Under the pieces are notes generated by a model that was given only the letters and a program-made list of their open reading frames with translations, had not been told where the DNA came from and ran no database searches. A stretch of DNA of 64,000 nt from Deferribacteres bacterium (GTDB lineage Bacteria > Zhuqueibacterota > Zhuqueibacteria > Zhuqueibacterales > Geothermadaptataceae). This document shows positions 44,375 to 53,330 of the stretch, one piece after another. Position numbers and translations under genes: made by a program. Position 1 is the first letter of the stretch, and the number at the start of each line of letters is the position of its first letter. The DNA lies in NCBI GenBank assembly GCA_020633675.1, contig JACKDE010000002.1:744001-808000 (forward strand). Reading direction: 5' to 3'.

Positions 44375-44495
44375 TGACTTGTTGAGCCTGAAAACAGGCA
44401 TCAACTCTGCTCGGCATGAAGGGCGCAGCGTTTTGCAAAAGCAATTTATTGAACAAAAGAGCGATTGACCAAACGCTGAAAAATGATCGAATCTT

Positions 44496-45728
44496 ATGCA
44501 ACATATACTTGAAAGCATTATCATCGCGCTGCAGGCCCTGTGGGCCAACAAATTGCGCTCGTCGCTGACGGTGCTATGCGTGGTGATCTCCATCATGTCG
44601 ATTATCGCGGTGGTGTCCATCGTCGATGGTATGGACAGCTACGTAAAGGAGAAGATCGCCAATCAGGGCAGCAATGTCTTCACCGTGCAGCGGCTCAATT
44701 TTTTCGAAATTGCCACCGATTTCGACAAATTTCTGCAATCGCTCAAAAATCCCAATATCACGCTCGAAGACCTCGAGCACCTCAAAAGCGAAGTCACGGC
44801 GGGCGAGTTTTTCGATGCCAGCGTTAGCCGCAGCCTGCCGATGAACAACGGCAAACATGAGGTCGAAAGCATCGATATTCGTGGCCGCACCGAGACCTAC
44901 CCCGCAATTGGTGAATTTGAGCTTGCCAGCGGACGCCACTTGTCACGACTGGACGTGCAGCAGCGCCGCAATGTTTGCGTGCTCGGCTGGGATGTGGCGC
45001 AAAGCCTGTTCCCCCAACAGGACCCGCTGCAGCAAACGGTGAAAATTGCCAACAAGCACTACACCGTCATCGGCATTTGTGAGAAAAAGCCATCGATTTT
45101 GGGCAGCAACCAGAACCAGTTTGCCTTTATACCGGTCAGCACCTTTTTCAAACATTTCGGCTCACGCCGGCAGTCGGTGGACATCCAGATTCGTACAGTC
45201 GATATGGAGCGTTTCACGCTGGCGCAGGAGCAGGCGCGGCTGGCCATGCGCATCCGCCATAAACTCAAACCGGGCGACAAAGACGATTTCTACGTCAGCA
45301 CTTCGGAGCAACTGGTGTCGTTTTGGGAGGCGATTGCCAGTGTGATATTCGGTACGCTGGTGGGAATTGTCAGCATCACTCTGGTGGTGGGAGGCATTAT
45401 TATTATGAACGTGATGCTGGTGGCGGTGACCGAGCGCACCCGGGAGGTCGGTATCCGCAAGGCGTTGGGAGCCAAGCGCTATCAAATCACTTCGCAGTTC
45501 CTGGTCGAGTCGGTGATTCTGACCACCATCGGTGGCATCATCGGCATCATCCTCGGCTTCACCGCAGCCAACCTGGTTGCGATTTTCTCGCCTCTGCCGT
45601 ACCGCATCGCCATTTGGTCGGTGGTGGCGGCGCTCTTCATCACTTTTATTGTCGGTGTCTTCTTTGGCGTCTACCCGGCCCGCAAAGCCGCCCGCCTCGA
45701 CCCGGTCGAAGCCCTGCGCGCGCAGTAA
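44496..45728 (+). CDS. MacB-like ABC permease (FtsX/MacB periplasmic core)
   Basis: 410 residues: membrane helix at 19-42, a MacB-type periplasmic domain (about 50-270), and three C-terminal helices in an FtsX domain with VTERTREVGIRKALGAKR and the end GVYPARKAARLDPVEALRAQ. The ATPase domain of true MacB is absent, so an ABC ATPase must be supplied by another gene; none is adjacent. With the adaptor upstream it likely exports a peptide, lipoprotein-like or toxic compound. Confidence 0.9.
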   Translation: MQHILESIIIALQALWANKLRSSLTVLCVVISIMSIIAVVSIVDGMDSYVKEKIANQGSNVFTVQRLNFFEIATDFDKFLQSLKNPNITLEDLEHLKSEVTAGEFFDASVSRSLPMNNGKHEVESIDIRGRTETYPAIGEFELASGRHLSRLDVQQRRNVCVLGWDVAQSLFPQQDPLQQTVKIANKHYTVIGICEKKPSILGSNQNQFAFIPVSTFFKHFGSRRQSVDIQIRTVDMERFTLAQEQARLAMRIRHKLKPGDKDDFYVSTSEQLVSFWEAIASVIFGTLVGIVSITLVVGGIIIMNVMLVAVTERTREVGIRKALGAKRYQITSQFLVESVILTTIGGIIGIILGFTAANLVAIFSPLPYRIAIWSVVAALFITFIVGVFFGVYPARKAARLDPVEALRAQ

Positions 45729-45790
45729 CATCTCTCATCCTCTGAGGCTGTTCAAAGACATAGGATTTTGGAATAATTGTACTATGCGTG

Positions 45791-45818
45791 GTAGGGGCAT
45801 GGCGCGCCATGCCCCTAC
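45791..45818. repeat. perfect 28-base inverted repeat
   Basis: GTAGGGGCATGGCG is followed immediately by its exact reverse complement. This GTAGGGGCA...TGCCCCTAC hairpin type occurs as a dispersed repeat in several phyla. A second hairpin repeat lies 97 bases downstream. Confidence 0.7.
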
Positions 45819-45915
45819 ATACTGATGTGTCGATTCGTTATAGAATGTTTTTGGACAGCCCCGACACAGGGGTGGGTTCACCTCCCTTCCTGGCATCGGA
45901 TAAAATTGTAGATTC

Positions 45916-45943
45916 GTAGAGACGCAAAATTTAGCGTCTCTAC
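45916..45943. repeat. GTAGAGACGC hairpin repeat
   Basis: GTAGAGACGC and GCGTCTCTAC are perfect inverted arms around an eight-base loop AAAATTTA. This motif is known as an abundant small repeat in cyanobacteria and other groups. With the palindrome at 45791 and weaker CCCC/GGGG stems between, it makes a hairpin-dense spacer. Confidence 0.7.
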
Positions 45944-46067
45944 ATCCCACACCACCAGATTTTTCCTTTGCCTGCGGCGGCATTTTTCTCTATCTTGTCG
46001 CACCACGGGCGGAGCCGGATGCCGCAAACATTTCTAGCAAAGATTTGAAATTGGGAGGGCCAGAAGT

Positions 46068-46580
46068 ATGACCGCTGATCAGATAACGGCCATAGCAACG
46101 GTGTCAATTGCTCTATTGGCTTTATTTGTTTCTATTTGGCAGGGCGCTTTGGCAAGAAAACACAACCGCCTTTCAGTCAAACCATTTTTACAGGTCGAAA
46201 CATCAATTGTAGAACCGTTTGGTGTTTGGGTACACAATAAAGGTGTTGGACCGGCAATTATTGCCACAGCCCAAGTTTACAAGAATGGCAAAAGGATCGG
46301 CAACTCATCTGATTCTGATTCTGCGGATATTTCCAAACGAGAATCGATACTTGCTGAATTTGGCTTGAACAAAGAATGGATCAATTTCGGTTTTTGGGAT
46401 GCAAAGGCTCTTGCTTTGGGAGCTGTTTCTGCGGGAGAAAGCGTTCAAATTTTGGGATTAACCAGCAAGCTCAACAAGGAAAATCAACAAAAGTTTATTC
46501 AATCGCTACAATCGTTCGGCTTGAAAATTGAGTACAAGTCGGTTTACGCAGAAAAGTCCATTTTAAAACACAATATTTGA
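46068..46580 (+). CDS. membrane-anchored protein of unknown function
   Basis: 170 residues; GGGAGG nine bases before the ATG. One N-terminal membrane helix (about 6-27) with the rest soluble: a beta-rich part (KPFLQVETSIVEPFGVWVHNKGVGPAIIATAQVY split over 45-80) and a helical end. VHNKGVGPA resembles the core of small TM-plus-beta proteins found beside signalling genes. It starts just after two hairpin repeats and ends 35 bases before a STAND NTPase, likely its partner. No function assigned. Confidence 0.65.
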   Translation: MTADQITAIATVSIALLALFVSIWQGALARKHNRLSVKPFLQVETSIVEPFGVWVHNKGVGPAIIATAQVYKNGKRIGNSSDSDSADISKRESILAEFGLNKEWINFGFWDAKALALGAVSAGESVQILGLTSKLNKENQQKFIQSLQSFGLKIEYKSVYAEKSILKHNI

Positions 46581-46614
46581 ACTGTCTGTGTGCTTCAATT
46601 GAATCGGGGTTGGA

Positions 46615-48774
46615 ATGAAGACTTCCGAATTGCCTTATCTTTCCCGTCCGCAAGAAGAGCAAAAGCTGCAAGAGTTTTTGCTGCGTACCCTGACGCCAAG
46701 AGCGAATACAACCAAAACACTGCTCTTAAGCGGCGAGCGTGGAGTGGGCAAAAAAAGCCTGATTCAGCACGTTTTGAAAAGCGATGCCAGCCTGCGCGAT
46801 TATCAAGTTTTTGAATGGGACCTCGCCAAAAACCTGTTCGAAAAGGCCGAGGCGGCCAACAAATCACTTTATCAAGCGTTGTTCGATAGTGCGTTCAAAA
46901 TCCTCGAAGATGCCAGCCCAAGCGTGGTCAAAACATTTGTGGCTTTGGCGCATATTTTTTCCTCGCAAAAAATGACTGATGCCAATCTGCGGCAATTCGT
47001 CGATGATCCGAAAAAAATTCAATCATTTGTTTTGCAGCAGATCGAAAGCTATCCGACATTGCTGATTGTGCAGAATTTCGATGGCAATGATTTAGCGCAT
47101 TTGGAGTCGCTGCACCACCTCACCGAAATCAGTTTCGAGCGCAGAAAGGCATTCGCGATTTTACCGGTTTGCCGGGCAGAAAAAGATGCAGCGGACAATT
47201 ACGTCAAAAAGCTGGAATATGCGCCGGGTGTTGATTCGATTGAACAAATTCACATCGGTTCATTTGCGGAAGATCGTTTTGTTGAACATATCACCGCACT
47301 CGGTCTGTCGCGCAATTGGGCACAGGTGCTGTATCGCTTTTCCGATGGCAACGCGGAGGCGGTCAGCTCGTTTTGGACTCTGCTGCAAAGTTCCGGCACA
47401 ATCGTGCGCGATGGCGACAAACAGTGGCGGGCCGAAGATGACCCGCAACGCGTTTTGACACCTGGTGTACTGCGAGAATGGGCCTATCAATTGGTACAGC
47501 AGCGCATTGTTGCCGTGCCGCACGAGACCCTCAAGATTTTCCGCGATGGCTTGCTGCTTGCGGCAGCGATGGGTGAGAATTTTTTGCCGCAGATTATCGC
47601 AGAGGTGATTTTGCCTCAGGAGCCGCTGCCGGAAGCGTATCGGGATGATGAGCGAGAGATCGAAGAATGGGAGGATGTGTGGTATGATCTGCTGGAACGC
47701 GAACCAACGAATGGCGGCGTGCTCGCCATTAGCGCAAATGAGCTGCGCGGCGATGCTCGCGGCTATTTTGTCTATGCTTTTCAGGATAAAAAATGGCAGT
47801 TTTTGTTGGCGCACATTGCAAGCAACCTGTGCGAGCTGCCGGAAATGGACAAAATCTTTGCTGATTCCCTGTTCGAGTTGGATGAAGCGCTGCAAGTAGC
47901 CTTTGTAAGCAATAGCGCACACACCTGGCCGTTCCGCATTGCAATCAATCAGACAGTTAAACGCTTTGGCATAGCCGATTCGTTGGCACATTTCTATCAC
48001 AATCAGCAAATGTTGGGCGAATTGGCGAAGCGTGTTGAAGCCGAGATGCAAAGAGTTGTAGCAGGCAAAAAAGCCGACAATTTATACTATTTATTGCTTT
48101 GGTTTGCTGATGTCTTGGAAGAAACTGGTCAATATCCTGCCTGTCTGCAAGCGCTGCAGCACGCCAATGAGCTGATCGAATCCAAGAAAATACAATTGAC
48201 AGAATTAAAGCTGGCGATGTTTTTGAACTCATTCGGGATTGCATTTTATCGTAATGGCCGCTTTGCCGAGGCCGAGCCGCTCTACCACCGCGCGCTGGCA
48301 ATTCGCGAAGACAAGCTGGGCGATGACAATCCCGACGTGGCGCAAAGTCTCAACAACCTGGCGCTGTTGCTGCAGGATCAGGGCAAGCTGGCCGAAGCCG
48401 AGCCGCTCTACCGCCGCGCGCTGGCGATTGACGAAGCCAAATTAGGCAAAGATCACCCCGATGTGGCGACTGATCTCAACAACCTGGCGCTGTTGCTGAA
48501 AACGCAGGGCAAGCTGGCGGAGGCCGAGCCGCTCTACCGCCGCGCGCTGGCAATTCGCGAGGAGAAGCTGGGCGATGACCATCCCGATGTGGCGCAGAGT
48601 CTCAACAACCTGGCGCTGTTGCTGAAAACGCAGGGCAAGCTGGCCGAAGCCGAGCCGCTCTCCCGCCGCGCGCTCGACATCTTCGAGCAAAAACTCGGCG
48701 CCGGGCATCCGAACACACAGACCGTGCGCGAGAATTATCAGGCTTTGCTCGATGAATTGAAAGCGCAAGATTAG
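46615..48774 (+). CDS. STAND/AAA-type NTPase with C-terminal TPR repeats
   Basis: 719 residues. N-terminal P-loop domain with GERGVGKKS at 40-48 and a Walker B-like LLIVQNFDG near 150, followed by a winged-helix-like region and a helical middle part. From about 530 to the end are tetratricopeptide repeats; the last three are nearly identical 42-residue units with A(E)AEPLYRRALAI and LNNLALLL. The DNA repeats at a 126-base period (for example 48349, 48475, 48601), pointing to recent expansion. This STAND layout is typical of signalling and defence switches. The ATG has GGGG upstream. Partner is probably the 170-residue membrane protein. Confidence 0.8.
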   Translation: MKTSELPYLSRPQEEQKLQEFLLRTLTPRANTTKTLLLSGERGVGKKSLIQHVLKSDASLRDYQVFEWDLAKNLFEKAEAANKSLYQALFDSAFKILEDASPSVVKTFVALAHIFSSQKMTDANLRQFVDDPKKIQSFVLQQIESYPTLLIVQNFDGNDLAHLESLHHLTEISFERRKAFAILPVCRAEKDAADNYVKKLEYAPGVDSIEQIHIGSFAEDRFVEHITALGLSRNWAQVLYRFSDGNAEAVSSFWTLLQSSGTIVRDGDKQWRAEDDPQRVLTPGVLREWAYQLVQQRIVAVPHETLKIFRDGLLLAAAMGENFLPQIIAEVILPQEPLPEAYRDDEREIEEWEDVWYDLLEREPTNGGVLAISANELRGDARGYFVYAFQDKKWQFLLAHIASNLCELPEMDKIFADSLFELDEALQVAFVSNSAHTWPFRIAINQTVKRFGIADSLAHFYHNQQMLGELAKRVEAEMQRVVAGKKADNLYYLLLWFADVLEETGQYPACLQALQHANELIESKKIQLTELKLAMFLNSFGIAFYRNGRFAEAEPLYHRALAIREDKLGDDNPDVAQSLNNLALLLQDQGKLAEAEPLYRRALAIDEAKLGKDHPDVATDLNNLALLLKTQGKLAEAEPLYRRALAIREEKLGDDHPDVAQSLNNLALLLKTQGKLAEAEPLSRRALDIFEQKLGAGHPNTQTVRENYQALLDELKAQD

Positions 48775-48837
48775 CAGCATTAGTCATTGCAGTGCCGGTC
48801 TGTTTTTGTTTGCAAATGCGGGCGTTGGCGCTACATT

Positions 48838-49019
<182 letters not shown>

Positions 49020-49131
49020 GGACGAACATCCCCTGGCCGGCTTCGAAGGGGGGAGAAGAAGAGCATCGCAGTAAGTGCTACAAAGTACCAGGTACGAAGA
49101 GCAAAGCACAAAGATCAAAGAACGGAACGCC

Positions 49132-49926
49132 ATGAAAATTTTATGCGTCCTTTTGTTGCTGGTCGGTTCAACCGCCTGTGCGCAGCCGCAGGAGACCGGC
49201 TTTGTCAAGCGCCAGCTTACGTTTCAGGACACGGAAATGTGTTACCAGGTTTTTGTGCCGCCCGGCTACTCGGCGGACAAGGGCTGGCCGGTCATTCTCT
49301 TTCTGCACGGCGCCGGTGAGCGTGGTACCGACTGCGAAGAGCAGGCCGCCGTCGGTCTCGGCCCGGCGGTGCGCCAGCACATGCAGGACTTCCCGGCCAT
49401 CGTGGTGTTCCCGCAGGCCCCGCCGCGCTCCCTGTGGATCGGCGCGATGCAGGACATGGCGATGGCAGCGCTACAGCAAACCAAGGCCGAATTTAATGTC
49501 GACACCACCCGCATCTACCTGACTGGCCTGTCGATGGGCGGCTACGGCACCTGGTATCTCGCCGCGCACAGTCCGGGCGTGTTTGCTGCGATTGCACCGG
49601 TGTGCGGTGGCGTGCTGCCCCCGCAAATGCGCTACGGCCTGCCGCCGGAAATCGCCGCCTACATCCCGAAAGACAAACCCTACGAGACCATCGCCGCGAA
49701 GATCGGCAGCACGCCAACCTGGATTTTCCACGGCGATGCCGATGATCGCGTACCTGTCACCGAATCGCGCCAGATGTACCAGGCACTAAAAGCGGCAGGC
49801 GGCGATGTGCGCTACACCGAGTACCCGGGCGTGCCGCACAACTCCTGGGACAAAGCCTACGCCGAAACCGGATTTTATGAGTGGTTGTTCGCCCAGCGCC
49901 TTGGCAACCGGCTGTCGAAGGAGTAG
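49132..49926 (+). CDS. alpha/beta-hydrolase esterase lipoprotein
   Basis: 264 residues; the ATG at 49132 is taken because it opens a clean lipoprotein signal (lipobox STAC, Cys16). The longer frame upstream runs into the repeat array. LFLHGAGERG is the oxyanion segment, nucleophile Ser134 in GLSMGGYGTW, Asp205 in GDADDRVP and His236 in GVPHNSW complete the triad. The layout matches the feruloyl/phospholipase-like esterase group that works on polysaccharide esters or peptides. Exported; substrate unknown. Confidence 0.85.
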   Translation: MKILCVLLLLVGSTACAQPQETGFVKRQLTFQDTEMCYQVFVPPGYSADKGWPVILFLHGAGERGTDCEEQAAVGLGPAVRQHMQDFPAIVVFPQAPPRSLWIGAMQDMAMAALQQTKAEFNVDTTRIYLTGLSMGGYGTWYLAAHSPGVFAAIAPVCGGVLPPQMRYGLPPEIAAYIPKDKPYETIAAKIGSTPTWIFHGDADDRVPVTESRQMYQALKAAGGDVRYTEYPGVPHNSWDKAYAETGFYEWLFAQRLGNRLSKE

Positions 49927-50060
49927 CAGGAGTTGAAACTTTTGTAATTGAGCGCCCCTGCATTGTCATGCTGGAAGCATCTTTTTTGCCAAATAACCGA
50001 TTTCTGAGGGTGCTTTACACTTGAATGCAAAATCGATTCCTTCGGAATGACATGAAAAAC

Positions 50061-50093
50061 AGGTTCTTCGACAGTCTCAGATGAACCTTTTTT
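50061..50093 (+). terminator. possible terminator after the esterase
   Basis: AGGTTC pairs with GAACCT over a 16-base loop and is followed by T5, 135 bases after the esterase stop. The stem is short, so moderate confidence. Confidence 0.4.
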
Positions 50094-50191
50094 GTGCCGA
50101 CTTTGACATTCCGACTTGGCCCCATTTTCGATTAGATTGATCCAGAATGACAGACGAGATTTTTAATTGCGCTATTAAAAGTAATTGAAAA

Positions 50192-53068
50192 ATGATGAAC
50201 CCCGGAGGCCCATTGCCCGACAAGCCTGCGCCGTCGTTGATTGAACGGCTGGCCGAGAAGTTGAAACTGATCCCCGACTTACATGCCGTTGATGAAGAAG
50301 TCCTGCCTTCGCTGAACCCACCCGGAAAGTTGACGGACTACCCGCCGCCCGAGCGCTGGGACGATTGGGTCGAATACGAAGCTAAAGCCTGGCCGCGCCG
50401 CGATAAAAAGCGCTACACTATCGTGCCGACCAACTGCTTCAACTGCGAGGCCGGCTGCGGTTTGCTGGCCTATATCGACCGGGAAACGAAGCAGGTGCGC
50501 AAATTCGAAGGCAATCCCTACCATCCGGGCAGCCGTGGCCGCAACTGCGCCAAAGGCCCGGCTACGATCAACCAGATCACCGATCCGGATCGCATCATGC
50601 ACCCGCTCAAACGCGCCGGCAAGCGCGGCGATGGAGAGTGGCAGCAGGTGAGCTGGGACGAGGTGCTCGACGACATCGCCGGGCGCATCCGCAAGGCACT
50701 GCAGGAAAAGCGCAACAACGAGGTGGTGTACCACGTCGGCCGACCGGGCCACGAAGGCTACATCGACCGGGTGCTGCAATCCTGGGGCGTCGACGGCCAC
50801 AACAGCCATACCAATATTTGCTCGGCTGGCGCGCGTTTCGGCTACGCCATCTGGCACGGCTTTGACCGCCCGTCACCTGACCACGCCCACGCCGATTTCA
50901 TTTTGCTGATCAGCGCCCATCTCGAATCCGGGCACTATTTCAATCCGCACGCCCAGCGCATCATCGAGGGCATGATGAACGGCGCCAAACTTGCGGTCAT
51001 GGATCCGCGTTTGTCGAACACCGCCAGCATGGCCGATTATTGGATGCCGACCTATCCGGGCAGCGAGGCGGCGGTGCTGTTGGCAATGGCCAAAATCCTG
51101 CTCGACGAAGGCTTCTATAATCGCGAATTTTTAGAAAATTGGGTCAACTGGCAAGCGTACATGGCGGCCAAACACCCGAATCAGGATGCCACTTTCGAGA
51201 ACTTTATCGACAGCCTGCGGGCGTTTTATAAAGACTACACACCGGAATTCGCGGCCAAAGAGAGCGGCATTTCGCCGCAAGTGATCGTCGAAGTGGCGCA
51301 CAAAATCGGTCGCGCCGGGACGCGCTTTGCCACCCACAACTGGCGCTCGGCCGGCAGTGGCAATCTCGGCGGCTGGGCTGTGGCGCGCGCATTGCATTTT
51401 CTCAATGTGCTGACCGGCAGTGTTGGCACGGTTGGCGGTACCTCGCCGAGCGGCTGGAACAAGTTCAAACCCACGGTTTTCAAAAAGCCGCCGTCGCAAA
51501 AATTCTGGAATGAGCTGCATTTCCCGAACGAGTACCCGCTGGCCTTTTTCGAGATGAGCTTTTTGCTGCCGCATTTTTTGAAAGAGGGCCGCGGCAAGCT
51601 CGATGTTTACTTCACTCGCGTTTTTAACCCGGTGTGGACCTATCCCGACGGCTTTTCGTGGATCGAAGCGCTCAGCGACGAAAGCAAAGTCGGCCTGCAC
51701 ATCGCGCTGACACCGACATGGAACGAGACCGCCTACTACGCCGATTACGTCTTGCCGATGGGGCATGCCTCCGAACGCCACGATTTGATCAGCTACGAAA
51801 CCCACTCCGGCATGTGGATCGGTTTTCGCCAGCCGGTGCTGCGCGAAATGGCGCGCCGCAATGGCGAGCCGGTCGAATTCACCTACCAGGCCAATCCGGG
51901 CGAAGTGTGGGAAGAAGATGAGTTTTGGATCGAGTTGTCGTGGCGCATCGATCCGGATGGCAGTCTCGGCATCAAAGAAAATTTCATTTCGCCCTATCGC
52001 CCCGGCGAGAAAATCACCATTGACGAGTACTATCAGTTCATTTTCGAAAACACGCCCGGTCTGCGGGAAAAAGCCCTGCAGGAAGGGTTGTCGCCGCTGG
52101 ATTACATGCGCAAATACGGCGCATTCGAAGTCGAAAAAACCTGCTACAACAAGCATTTGCAAAAGCTCGATGATACCGAAGTGCAAGGCGCGGATATCGG
52201 TACCGATGGCGTGATCCGTAAAAACGGCGCGGTATTGGGTGTGCAGGTCAATGGCCAGGCCTGCACCGGCTTCCCGACGCCCTCGCGCAAGCAAGAGCTG
52301 TTTTCGCAAACGATGGTCGACTGGAAATGGCCGGAGTACGATTTGCCGGTCTACATCAAAAGCCACATTCACGAAGAAACCCTCGACCGCGACAAGGGCG
52401 AATTCCCGCTGGTGCCGACGTTCCGGCTGCCGAACCTGATCCACTCGCGCTCGGGCAACGCCAAGTGGCTGGTCGAGATCGCCCATCGCAATCCGATCTG
52501 GATGCACACTTCGGATGCAGCGCGCTTTGGTCTGCAAACCGGCGATTTGATCCGGATCAACACCGACATCGGCTATTTCGTCGACAAAGTGTGGGTGACC
52601 GAAGCGATCAAGCCGGGGGTGGTGGTGTGCTCGCATCACATCGGGCGCTGGCGGCGGCCGCAAGATAAAACCGGCAACCGCTGGGCCACCAACACGGTGA
52701 AGATTCAGCGGCAAGACGGCAAATGGCAGATGAAAACCCTCGATGGTGTTCGGCCTTTCAACAGCAGCGATCACGATTCGAAACGGATTTTCTGGAGCGA
52801 CGGGGGTGTGCACCAAAACATCACCCATGCCGTGCATCCGGATCCAATCAGCGGCATGCACTGCTGGCACCAAAAAGTGCGAATCGAAAAGGCGCAGCCC
52901 GGCGACTGCTACGGGGATATTGAAGTCGATACCAACAAGTCGTTCGAGATTTACAGGCAGTGGCTGGAAATGACGCGCCCCGCGCCCGGCCCGAATGGCT
53001 TGCGCCGGCCCTTGTGGTTTGCGCGTCCACTTCGGCCGGCAGAAGAATTGTTCTATTTGAACGAATAG
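50192..53068 (+). CDS. molybdopterin oxidoreductase catalytic subunit (DMSO reductase family)
   Basis: 958 residues, no Tat or Sec signal. The N-terminal 4Fe-4S site has Cys82, Cys85, Cys89 and Cys119 (NCFNCEAGCG, then GRNCAKGP). A probable Mo ligand is Cys210 in HTNICSAGARFG, the position held by Sec in some formate dehydrogenases. Later parts show MDPRLSNTASMADYW, the tungsten/molybdenum cofactor domains and a C-terminal region with FRLPNLIHSRSGN and VVVCSHHIGRWRRP. Large, but no iron-sulfur or membrane-anchor subunit is adjacent. Its codons look GC-richer than those around 20-24 kb. Substrate cannot be told. Confidence 0.87.
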   Translation: MMNPGGPLPDKPAPSLIERLAEKLKLIPDLHAVDEEVLPSLNPPGKLTDYPPPERWDDWVEYEAKAWPRRDKKRYTIVPTNCFNCEAGCGLLAYIDRETKQVRKFEGNPYHPGSRGRNCAKGPATINQITDPDRIMHPLKRAGKRGDGEWQQVSWDEVLDDIAGRIRKALQEKRNNEVVYHVGRPGHEGYIDRVLQSWGVDGHNSHTNICSAGARFGYAIWHGFDRPSPDHAHADFILLISAHLESGHYFNPHAQRIIEGMMNGAKLAVMDPRLSNTASMADYWMPTYPGSEAAVLLAMAKILLDEGFYNREFLENWVNWQAYMAAKHPNQDATFENFIDSLRAFYKDYTPEFAAKESGISPQVIVEVAHKIGRAGTRFATHNWRSAGSGNLGGWAVARALHFLNVLTGSVGTVGGTSPSGWNKFKPTVFKKPPSQKFWNELHFPNEYPLAFFEMSFLLPHFLKEGRGKLDVYFTRVFNPVWTYPDGFSWIEALSDESKVGLHIALTPTWNETAYYADYVLPMGHASERHDLISYETHSGMWIGFRQPVLREMARRNGEPVEFTYQANPGEVWEEDEFWIELSWRIDPDGSLGIKENFISPYRPGEKITIDEYYQFIFENTPGLREKALQEGLSPLDYMRKYGAFEVEKTCYNKHLQKLDDTEVQGADIGTDGVIRKNGAVLGVQVNGQACTGFPTPSRKQELFSQTMVDWKWPEYDLPVYIKSHIHEETLDRDKGEFPLVPTFRLPNLIHSRSGNAKWLVEIAHRNPIWMHTSDAARFGLQTGDLIRINTDIGYFVDKVWVTEAIKPGVVVCSHHIGRWRRPQDKTGNRWATNTVKIQRQDGKWQMKTLDGVRPFNSSDHDSKRIFWSDGGVHQNITHAVHPDPISGMHCWHQKVRIEKAQPGDCYGDIEVDTNKSFEIYRQWLEMTRPAPGPNGLRRPLWFARPLRPAEELFYLNE

Positions 53069-53140
53069 AGTCAAAGTCTCATCGAATCTTCTATTTCAAC
53101 AAATAGCGTGAGTTCGATGTATACAAAACATCAGATTCTT

Positions 53141-53161
53141 CAGCCTGAGCGCAGCCGAAGG
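53141..53161 (+). repeat. short dispersed repeat, copy 2
   Basis: CAGCCTGAGCGCAGCCGAAG, a variant of the repeat at 44351. It lies between the oxidoreductase stop and a bidirectional terminator. Confidence 0.4.
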
Positions 53162-53272
53162 CGGTAAGGAATTCAAGTATTCCAAGCTCAAAATCTTCAT
53201 AGTTCGACTCCGCTCTCTGTGGAGATAACTCTCTACTCAGGCGGAAAACACTTACGTCGAATTCATTTTAAT

Positions 53273-53310
53273 AAAAAAGGCCATTCTGGATATCAGAATG
53301 GCCTTTTTTT
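53273..53310. terminator. bidirectional rho-independent terminator
   Basis: A6-GGCCATTCTG and CAGAATGGCC-T7 form a perfect 16-pair stem with a five-base loop. It lies between converging genes (oxidoreductase on plus, barrel protein on minus) and has A and T runs on both sides, so it can end both transcripts. Confidence 0.9.
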
Positions 53311-53330
53311 AAGCTGTTATTCAGATGCCG

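Noticed and set aside
51131..53074. 647-codon minus-strand ORF opposite the molybdopterin oxidoreductase
   Set aside because: The plus-strand gene has clear Fe-S and cofactor motifs; the antisense frame has none and arises from biased third positions.
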